Source: Acidobacteriaceae bacterium (GTDB lineage Bacteria > Acidobacteriota > Terriglobia > Bryobacterales > Bryobacteraceae). Taken from it: DNA of 5,506 nucleotides. The notes below the pieces were generated by a model. The model was not told the DNA's origin. It did not search any database and saw nothing but the letters and a program-made list of their open reading frames with translations. The position numbers were made by a program, and so were the translations under genes. Positions 1 to 5,506 of this stretch are shown piece by piece (the stretch's first letter is position 1; every line of letters begins with the position of its first letter). The DNA lies in contig JAFARV010000057.1 of the NCBI GenBank assembly GCA_019245255.1, positions 1-5,506 of the forward strand, in the 5' to 3' direction.

Positions 1-178
1 AGTTACCTCGTGTCGCTTGTGATAAGCGTGAATCAGTTCGGTGTGGGATGCGGTTTAGCGAAGCTATGTTTCGGAAGCGCTTTGACAGGGGCGGCCGGAA
101 CGGTGTGCGTAGCAGTCGTCGCTCGAGGCGATGAGGACACGCGGTCCGGTCTCGCTCACTTACGTTCGCCTCTCCGTT

Positions 179-277
179 TCAACAAGATTGACATCGGTAG
201 CCTGCAGTACGGAGTTCGGCTGCGGCATCGCGCGGCAGACCTTTATCCAGCAACAGCGCCGGAGCTCGGGCATCCAT
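179..277 (-). pseudogene. Truncated DUF5615 PIN-like toxin (N-terminal fragment)
   Basis: The minus strand opens at an ATG whose A is the last base of the DUF433 stop codon (TAATG). It encodes 32 residues before a TGA. The fragment carries ALLLDKGLPRDAAAELRTAG at residues 7-26, which matches the usual start of DUF5615 PIN-like proteins: a hydrophobic strand, an early Asp (D11) of the PIN acidic site, then LPR and an amphipathic helix. Family members are usually around 110 residues, so about two thirds is missing from this frame. After Tyr27 the +1 frame (from base 198) reads TDVNLVE, and after another stop RVLIASSDDCYAH (about 103-141). These resemble the family's next strand and its V-x-TLD-x-DFH motif only loosely. 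In intact pairs the protein is the putative RNase toxin, coexpressed with a DUF433 antitoxin. The order here (DUF433 first, overlapping start) fits that pairing. A sequencing error causing the frameshift cannot be excluded. Confidence 0.55.
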
Positions 278-504
278 TACGCGGCAGGTGTTTCGGCTGC
301 GCTCTCCTCGAGATTTGCGGCCGCAAACGCGAGTGCCTGAGTGACATCGTCGGGCTCAAGCTCCGGGTAATTGCGAAAGAGGTCTTCGCGGTTGGGAAAA
401 GTTGCGATCGCCTCGACAACTCGCCGCACGCTGAGTCGCATGCCGCGAATGCAAGGCTGACCATTGAGCTGATTGGGATTCCAAGTGATCCTATCGAAGT
501 CCAT
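277..504 (-). CDS. DUF433 domain protein, antitoxin-like
   Basis: This is a complete 75-residue protein with the DUF433 pattern over almost its whole length. An N-terminal DRIT segment (residues 4-7) is followed by NGQPCIRGMRLSV (14-26), a helix (27-36), the NYPELEPDDV segment (45-54) and the closing helix QALAFAA (56-62). The fold is a small helix-turn-helix type domain. Members are commonly encoded just upstream of a DUF5615 PIN-like toxin and are thought to act as the antitoxin and probable operon repressor; that role is inferred from the family. The length is normal for the family. The ATG at 502-504 places the conserved DRIT start at the expected distance, and a weak purine stretch (GAGAG) lies about 11 bases upstream. 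The downstream partner overlaps the stop codon but is truncated, so this may be an orphan antitoxin. The broken permease ends 64 bases upstream on the same strand. Confidence 0.85.
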   Translation of the reverse strand: MDFDRITWNPNQLNGQPCIRGMRLSVRRVVEAIATFPNREDLFRNYPELEPDDVTQALAFAAANLEESAAETPAA

Positions 505-568
505 GAACTTCGATTCTCTCAGATAGCGCCGGCCATGCGGCTGCCACGGCGGAGTCCCGACAGCAACT

Positions 569-907
569 CTATTGCTCTCGCAGGAGTGCCGAGGGGTTCA
601 GCGAGAGCGCGCGTTGGGCTGGAATCCAGGTGGCCAGTAAGCCGAGCAGCAACATTGCCAGCACGACGCCGGTCAGCACGAGCGGATCGCGGGGAGTGGC
701 CTGATAGACTTGCGGACAAGACGTTGCTTGCCGCGATGCCCAGCGCCAGGCCTGCCGCCGACCCAACAGCGAGCGGTCGAAAAGCGCGCCCGAGTGCCGC
801 TTGTAAGACTTGCGTGCGCCGGGCGCCGAGAGCGACTCGAATCCCCAATTCCTTCAGCCGCCTGCTAACCGAATAGGCAGCCATTCCAAGATACCGGTAA
901 TCGACAG
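569..907 (-). pseudogene. ADOP/MacB-family permease remnant (C-terminal FtsX domain, frameshifted)
   Basis: This fragment preserves only the last roughly 110 residues of an FtsX-type permease of the acidobacterial duplicated orphan permease (ADOP) group. Reading the minus strand, three frames are needed. One (about 907-885) gives LSITGI, the end of a membrane helix. The next frame carries GMAAYSVSRRLKELGIRVAL followed by GARRTQVLQAALGRAF, then a glycine- and alanine-rich helix ending IAASNVLS (about 878-715). The last frame carries VYQATPRDPLVLTGVVLAML, then LLGLLATWIPAQRA and NPSALLREQ before a stop at 569-571. These are the hallmark C-terminal segments: the R-x-x-E-x-G-I-R-x-A-L-G-A loop, the PRDPL turn, the last membrane helix, and the P-A-x-R-A tail. 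Full-length ADOPs are about 800 residues, so nearly the whole N-terminal part is absent. Intact relatives are inner-membrane permeases of MacB-like type with uncertain substrates. The frameshifts near 872-880 and 711-725 and the missing 5' part make this a pseudogene unless they are sequencing errors. Confidence 0.8.
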
Positions 908-1014
908 ACCTCGGGTCGCCGGCAATGCGGGCCACCGCCCGCGGAATCTATGCGGAGCTCAACTCGTGCTGGCGTGTTACCCTGTCGCCAAAGCTCATCC
1001 CCAGTTACTGAATA

Positions 1015-4000
1015 ATGAAGAAACTACTTGCCCTCAATCGTGGCGAGATTGCCATCCGTATACTTCGAGCCGCGAACGAGTTAAGGATTCGAACGGTGGC
1101 GGTTTACTCCGAAGAAGATCGCCTGAGTTTACACCGTTTCAAGGCCGATGAGGCGTACCTGATCGGGAAGGGAATGGGACCGGTTCAGGCGTATCTGGAT
1201 GTCGATAGGATCGTCGCAATGGCCGCGGACAAGGGGGTGGACGCCATCCATCCGGGGTACGGTTTTCTCTCCGAAAATCCTGCGCTGCCGCGCGCGTGCG
1301 AGCGGGCCGGGATCACATTCGTTGGGCCGAGCGCAGGCATTTTGGAGATGCTTGGCGATAAAACGGCGGCGCGCAAGCTGGCTCAAAGCGCCGGAATCCG
1401 AGTCGTGCCCGGAACCGAGGACCCGGTCGATCCAGAGAGCACTGAGATCGACCGGATCGCCGCGCAAATCGGTTTTCCGTTGATCATCAAGGCAGCCTTC
1501 GGCGGCGGAGGCCGGGGGATGCGCGTCGTGAACTCGACCGCCGAATTTCGCCCAAAGCTCGGTGAGGCGAGTGCGGAGGCGGGCGCGGCATTTGGCAATA
1601 ACGCAGTATTTCTCGAGCGCTACATTCGCAGGGCGAAGCACATCGAGATTCAGATACTCGGCGACACACACGGCAATATCGTTCACCTTTACGAGCGCGA
1701 CTGCTCGGTTCAACGCAGGCATCAAAAGGTGGTTGAGATCGCCCCGGCACTTGGCATTCCCGAGCGAGTTCGCAAAGAGCTTGCCGATGCGGCCGTGACA
1801 CTCGCGCGTGCGGCCCAATATTACAACGCAGGCACAGTCGAGTTCCTGGTTGACGCTGAGACGAGCGAGTGGTTCTTCATTGAGGTGAATCCACGAGTAC
1901 AGGTCGAGCACACAGTCACAGAGGTGGTGACAGGCGTGGACATTGTGCGGACGCAGATCCAAATCGCCCAGGGTTTCACCTTGCACGGACAAGAGATCGG
2001 CCTTCCGTCGCAGGAAGCGATTCCGATATACGGTACTGCTTTGCAGTGCCGCGTTACTACGGAGGACCCGGCAAATAACTTCGTTCCAGACTACGGACGT
2101 TTGCAGACGTACCGGTCGCCGGCCGGTTTCGGCATTCGGCTCGACGGAGCATCTGCATATGGAGGTGCGACTATTTCTCCGTTCTACGACTCGCTGCTGG
2201 TGAAGGTGACGGCCTGGGGGCCGAACTTCAAGCAGGCATGTGACCGCATGGACCGGGCGCTCCGCGAGTTCCGCATTCGTGGCGTTAAGACAAATATTCC
2301 GTTCCTGGAGAACGTGGTGAATCACCCGGTGTTTTTATCCGGGCAAACGACGACTTCGTTCCTTGATGAGACGCCGGCGTTGTTTGACTTCAAGCCGCGC
2401 CAGGACCGGGCGACGAAGTTGCTGAGTTACCTGGCCGATATCATCGTCAACGGGAACCCGGAAGTGGCGAACAGACCGCGGCCAAAGGTGGTTCGCGAAG
2501 CCGTGGCGCCGGTTTCTCAGAAGATGCCCGCGAACGGAACCCGCCAACTGCTGGATCGGGTAGGGCCGAAAGAATTCGCGAACTGGGGTCAGCAGCAGAC
2601 ACGGTTGTTGCTGACCGACACGACGTTCCGCGATGCGCATCAATCTCTGATGGCAACGCGGGTGCGTACTTATGACATCCTCGCTATCGCAGAGTATGTG
2701 GCGCGTGAATTACCGCAGCTGTTCAGCGTCGAGATGTGGGGGGGAGCGACCTTTGACGTTGCCATGCGCTTTCTTCTCGAAGATCCGTGGAGACGTCTGC
2801 AGCAATTACGCGAGCGGATTCCGAACATCTGCTTTCAGATGCTGCTGCGTGCCTCGAACGCGGTGGGGTACACAGCATATCCCGACAACGTGGTTCAAGA
2901 GTTCATAAAAGAAGCGGCGCTCAACGGCATCGATATCTTCCGCATCTTCGACTCGCTGAACTGGATGCCCAACATGAAAGTGGCGGTGGAAGCCACGCTG
3001 AAAACGGGCCGCGTTTGTGAGGCGGCCATCTGCTACACGGGCGACCTTCTGGATCCGAAACGTGATAAGTATCCGCTCGAGTATTATGTGCGGCTGGCAA
3101 AGGAACTGCGGGCAATGGGCACGCATATCCTCGGGATCAAGGATATGGCGGGTTTGCTCAAGCCATACGCCGCATACAAGCTGGTGAAGACGCTGCGGGA
3201 GGAGATCGGTTTACCCGTGCACCTGCATACGCACGACACGAGCGGCATCAACGCGGCAACGATCCTGAAAGCGGCAGAGGCGGGGGTGCACATCGCTGAT
3301 GGGGCCATCTCATCGATGAGCGGCACCACAAGCCAGCCGAACCTCAACTCAATTGCCGCCGCTTTGGCGCATACGGAACGCGATACCCGACTCGATTTTG
3401 AAGCCCTGAACAAGTGCTCCGATTACTGGGAGACGGTGCGGACTTACTACACGGCTTTCGATAATGCCCCGAAGTCCGGAACAGCCGACGTATACGTTCA
3501 CGAGATGCCGGGTGGTCAGTACACGAATCTTCGGGAACAGGCCGAAGCCATGGGTCTCGGCGAGCGCTGGCCGGAAGTGGCACGGATGTATGCGGATGTG
3601 AACATGGCTTTCGGAGACATCGTTAAGGTAACGCCTTCGAGCAAAGTGGTAGGCGATCTTGCGTTGTACTTAGTAAGTCATGCTATGACTGTCAAGCAAT
3701 TGGAGGATCTTCCACCCGATCATCAACTGACTTTACCTAACTCTGTGGCAGACATGTTCATGGGCTCGCTGGGGCAGCCGGACGGTGGATGGCCTCCCAA
3801 GTTACAGCGAGTCATTCTGCGTGGGCGGCAACCGATTGATTCGCGCCCGGGCGAGCATCTGCCGGCGGTCGATCTCGAAAGAGCGTCGCTGGATGTGGCG
3901 GAGAAGACGGGCGCGACCAGGCGCACAGACTTGATGAGCTATCTCATGTACCCGGAGGTTTTTGTCAAGTTCGCTGACGCTCAGGCACGCTATGGCGATC

Positions 4001-4449
4001 TTGCTGTGTTGCCGACATCTGCGTTCTTCTATGGATTACAGGAACGCACGGAAGTAACGGTCGACCTGGAGCCTGGTAAAACGCTCATCATTCGACTCCA
4101 GACGGTGGGCGAAGCGCGGCCGGATGGAATGCGGACAGTCTTCTTTGAACTGAATGGCCAGCCTCGCGAGATTGAGGTCGCGGACCGCTCGGTAAAACAG
4201 GTGGAACAGGTGCGGCGAAAGGCGGATCCTGCCAAGCCCGGCGAAGTTGGCGCACCCATTCCGGGCGCGGTGACGCTGCTTCATGTTGCGGCGGGAGATC
4301 GAGTGAAGAAAGGCGACCGGTTGCTTGTTATGGAAGCGATGAAGATGCAATCGACCGTTTATGCGCCGATATCAGGGGTCGTGAAAGAAGTAGTCGTCCA
4401 GCTTCGCGGGCGTGTAGATGCGCACGATCTGCTGCTTTCGATTGAATAG
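1015..4449 (+). CDS. pyc: Pyruvate carboxylase, single-chain (EC 6.4.1.1)
   Basis: This cytosolic biotin enzyme converts pyruvate, bicarbonate and ATP to oxaloacetate, refilling the TCA cycle and feeding gluconeogenesis. It is full length at 1144 residues. Residues 1-455 form the biotin carboxylase domain: HPGYGFLSEN (79-88), K116, K159, the glycine-rich ATP loop GGGGRGM (163-169), and the site residues H209, E211, Q233, H236, K238, E290, N292, R294 and E298. A linker (about 456-530) leads to the carboxyltransferase domain, with DTTFRDAHQS (535-544), R539, D540, Q543, D581, R612, the carboxylatable lysine K709, metal ligands H738 and H740, and T873. Residues at about 1015-1063 belong to the tetramerisation segment. 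Residues 1075-1144 form the carrier domain with EAMKM at 1107-1111, where K1110 takes biotin. An in-frame TGA at 1009-1011 makes ATG 1015 the first possible start, and MKKLLALNRGEIAIRIL matches the family N-terminus. No clear Shine-Dalgarno sequence is visible. It appears monocistronic. The single-chain order, biotin carboxylase then carboxyltransferase then carrier, separates it from two-subunit forms and from acetyl-CoA or propionyl-CoA carboxylases. Confidence 0.98.
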   Translation: MKKLLALNRGEIAIRILRAANELRIRTVAVYSEEDRLSLHRFKADEAYLIGKGMGPVQAYLDVDRIVAMAADKGVDAIHPGYGFLSENPALPRACERAGITFVGPSAGILEMLGDKTAARKLAQSAGIRVVPGTEDPVDPESTEIDRIAAQIGFPLIIKAAFGGGGRGMRVVNSTAEFRPKLGEASAEAGAAFGNNAVFLERYIRRAKHIEIQILGDTHGNIVHLYERDCSVQRRHQKVVEIAPALGIPERVRKELADAAVTLARAAQYYNAGTVEFLVDAETSEWFFIEVNPRVQVEHTVTEVVTGVDIVRTQIQIAQGFTLHGQEIGLPSQEAIPIYGTALQCRVTTEDPANNFVPDYGRLQTYRSPAGFGIRLDGASAYGGATISPFYDSLLVKVTAWGPNFKQACDRMDRALREFRIRGVKTNIPFLENVVNHPVFLSGQTTTSFLDETPALFDFKPRQDRATKLLSYLADIIVNGNPEVANRPRPKVVREAVAPVSQKMPANGTRQLLDRVGPKEFANWGQQQTRLLLTDTTFRDAHQSLMATRVRTYDILAIAEYVARELPQLFSVEMWGGATFDVAMRFLLEDPWRRLQQLRERIPNICFQMLLRASNAVGYTAYPDNVVQEFIKEAALNGIDIFRIFDSLNWMPNMKVAVEATLKTGRVCEAAICYTGDLLDPKRDKYPLEYYVRLAKELRAMGTHILGIKDMAGLLKPYAAYKLVKTLREEIGLPVHLHTHDTSGINAATILKAAEAGVHIADGAISSMSGTTSQPNLNSIAAALAHTERDTRLDFEALNKCSDYWETVRTYYTAFDNAPKSGTADVYVHEMPGGQYTNLREQAEAMGLGERWPEVARMYADVNMAFGDIVKVTPSSKVVGDLALYLVSHAMTVKQLEDLPPDHQLTLPNSVADMFMGSLGQPDGGWPPKLQRVILRGRQPIDSRPGEHLPAVDLERASLDVAEKTGATRRTDLMSYLMYPEVFVKFADAQARYGDLAVLPTSAFFYGLQERTEVTVDLEPGKTLIIRLQTVGEARPDGMRTVFFELNGQPREIEVADRSVKQVEQVRRKADPAKPGEVGAPIPGAVTLLHVAAGDRVKKGDRLLVMEAMKMQSTVYAPISGVVKEVVVQLRGRVDAHDLLLSIE

Positions 4450-4456
4450 TTGCGGG

Positions 4457-4477
4457 TTGCCGGCATTCGGACGGCAA
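4457..4477. other. Small inverted repeat after pyc
   Basis: A perfect 6-base inverted repeat (TTGCCG and CGGCAA, 9-base loop) lies eight bases after the pyc stop codon. It has no following T run, so by itself it is not a standard terminator. Together with the stronger hairpin just downstream it may contribute to 3' end formation or RNA stability. A stem this short in GC-rich DNA could be chance. Confidence 0.3.
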
Positions 4478-4482
4478 TGGAG

Positions 4483-4514
4483 AGGGGCTCTCGAATGGGC
4501 CCCTGCTTCCGTTT
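4483..4514 (+). terminator. Possible terminator in convergent pyc / outer-membrane gene spacer
   Basis: AGGGGCTC (4483-4490) can pair with GGGCCCCT (4497-4504). This gives an 8-bp GC-rich stem with one G-U pair and a six-base loop, followed on the plus strand by GCTTCCGTTT, which is only moderately T-rich. A competing small hairpin (GAGAG with CTCTC, 4480-4492) overlaps it. The position 33 bases after the pyc stop, between two convergent genes, is where a terminator is expected. The weak T tract makes this tentative, and no T run follows the stem on the minus strand. Confidence 0.4.
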
Positions 4515-4529
4515 CAGGATTCGACGCTT

Positions 4530-5506
4530 CTAGAAGCGCTTGGCCCAGGTGAAATAGGGATAAACGTAAGTGTTTTGCTGTTTTAGCTCCTGGAGATAAG
4601 CTCCTGCGAACAGGGTGCCTACCCCAAACGAAGTAGTGAAGGCCTTGGGCCATTCAATGGATACTTTGGTGTCGATGCCTTCCCCGACATGGTCGCTAGC
4701 AGCGTTGGGATTGAGGAAGACCCGTGTGCCCTGACCGTTGTAGAGGCCATCCTTCACGGTCGCCAAATTGAAGTCCCGATAGTCTACGAAAATCTTGACG
4801 TGCTTTGCGGGTGCGAAGTCGACACCCTCTCGGGTGTCACGAATATTTTTCCATCCGATCAAGCCAGTGAGGCTGAAGAACGGCTGAGCATTTCCGTACA
4901 TCTGGTCGAAGGTTCCATGCACCCCGTCTTTGGGATTGGAGTCCCCTGATGCATAGCTGTAGTCGGCGCTGATGCGTGGAGCCCAGTGCGATTGCATAAC
5001 GGTCCAGCCGAGTGTATAGACTTCGCCGAGAGCTGCGATACGATCGCCGGCGTAGTTTCCACCTTCGTGCACGGTCTCGAGACTGTAGTCTACGTGCGCA
5101 GGAAGCTTGCCCGCGAATCGAAGTCCGCTGACATACTCGGTCGAGTTGCCATGAGGTCCGATTTCCGGAATCACGTTCAGCGCGGTTTTGCCAAATAAAT
5201 ACGGCTCGATAACAGCTTTGGGAACAAGCTTGTCGAGAGTCTCATACGTTCCATACAAGTGCTCGCCAGGTTTGTGGCGATCGAACCGATTCGGGTCTTG
5301 GAGGACGACGGAACCGGCAACGAACTCGAAGTTAGTGCCCCAATGGTAGTAACGAGCGCGAACGGCGTCGAACTCTCTGGCGGAATTGCCCCAGTCAGCG
5401 TCTCCGATGATTCGATTGTTGCCGTATGTGATTTCCTGCCTGCCGAAACGGATAAATGGTTCGTTGCTTTCGCGCCCGCCGAGTTGGACGTAACCTTGCC
5501 GGAGAT
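4530..5506 (-). CDS. Alginate-export-type outer-membrane beta-barrel protein, partial
   Basis: The reading frame is open from the right window edge to a TAG at 4530-4532, giving 324 visible residues. The TTG at 5258 lies inside this frame and is not the true start. The visible start (LRQGYVQLGG, then FIRFGRQEITYGNNRIIGD and WGNSAREFDAVRARYY) matches the alginate export family (PF13372), whose conserved core is a G-R-Q-E strand with Y-G and a D-W-x-N-x-x-R-x-F-D-A-V-R segment. Alternating aromatic strands continue to the end (for example WAPRISADYSYASGD, HVKIFVDYRDFNL). The chain ends in YVYPYFTWAKRF, and the terminal Phe is the usual Bam-complex recognition signal of outer-membrane barrels. 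Family members usually have about 400-500 residues, so perhaps 100-150 N-terminal residues including the signal peptide are missing. The protein should form an outer-membrane channel. Alginate itself need not be the substrate, since many members lie far from alginate genes. It converges on pyc and shows no functional link to it. Confidence 0.85.
   Translation of the reverse strand, partial: LRQGYVQLGGRESNEPFIRFGRQEITYGNNRIIGDADWGNSAREFDAVRARYYHWGTNFEFVAGSVVLQDPNRFDRHKPGEHLYGTYETLDKLVPKAVIEPYLFGKTALNVIPEIGPHGNSTEYVSGLRFAGKLPAHVDYSLETVHEGGNYAGDRIAALGEVYTLGWTVMQSHWAPRISADYSYASGDSNPKDGVHGTFDQMYGNAQPFFSLTGLIGWKNIRDTREGVDFAPAKHVKIFVDYRDFNLATVKDGLYNGQGTRVFLNPNAASDHVGEGIDTKVSIEWPKAFTTSFGVGTLFAGAYLQELKQQNTYVYPYFTWAKRF

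Noticed and set aside
1..178. Possible further gene or RNA at the left edge.
   Set aside because: No frame gives a recognisable protein apart from loose DUF5615-like pieces, and I see no tRNA-like cloverleaf, repeats or IS ends.
10..876. An 867-base open frame on the plus strand (288 codons).
   Set aside because: It is antisense to the recognisable DUF433 gene and the permease remnant. Its translation is rich in Arg, Ala and Ser with no family pattern, as expected for a shadow frame in GC-rich DNA.
974..983. Extended -10-like sequence TGTTACCCT upstream of pyc.
   Set aside because: The hexamer TACCCT matches only three consensus bases and no -35-like hexamer lies at the proper distance (GAGCTC is there), so I do not call a promoter.
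810..1151. A plus-strand frame of 113 codons spanning the pyc start.
   Set aside because: It overlaps the permease remnant and then pyc in a different frame, and its translation matches nothing recognisable. It is not a leader gene I can support.
1129..2325. A 398-codon open frame on the minus strand inside pyc.
   Set aside because: It lies fully antisense to the conserved biotin carboxylase domain and shows no recognisable domain, so it is a codon-bias shadow.
4689..4949. Plus-strand frame of 86 codons antisense to the outer-membrane protein gene.
   Set aside because: It overlaps conserved barrel-coding sequence and has no family features.

Overview
The window looks like chromosomal DNA of a Gram-negative bacterium, most likely an Acidobacteriota member. 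The best lineage clue is a broken permease fragment at about 569-907 (minus). It reads like the C-terminal end of the ADOP family (acidobacterial duplicated orphan permeases, related to MacB/FtsX), which is strongly expanded in that phylum. An outer-membrane beta-barrel gene at the right end fits a Gram-negative cell. The assignment is an inference from gene content only.

Left part (1-935, genes on the minus strand): a small, decayed accessory region. Read on the minus strand, it starts with the ADOP permease remnant, which has two frameshifts and no 5' part. Next comes an intact 75-residue DUF433 protein (277-504), the antitoxin-like half of a VapBC-like pair. Overlapping its stop codon is the start of a DUF5615 PIN-like toxin (179-277) that stops after 32 residues. 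The toxin half appears dead and the antitoxin half survives. Bases 1-178 hold at most degenerate toxin sequence in another frame. Bases 936-1014 are the short upstream region of the next gene, where I see no convincing promoter or Shine-Dalgarno sequence.

Centre (1015-4449, plus): one complete single-chain pyruvate carboxylase of 1144 residues. It has biotin carboxylase, carboxyltransferase and biotin carrier domains, and all the catalytic and metal-binding residues I could check are present. It would make oxaloacetate from pyruvate, an anaplerotic and gluconeogenic step. It stands alone with no operon partner in view.

Right part (4450-5506): an 80-base convergent intergenic stretch with GC-rich hairpins is followed by the 3' part of a minus-strand gene for an alginate-export-type outer-membrane barrel (AlgE-like). 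That gene runs off the right edge, so its N-terminus and signal peptide are not in the window. Nothing ties its function to the carboxylase. I found no convincing previously undescribed system; the most informative oddities are the toxin-antitoxin remnant and the frameshifted permease fragment.
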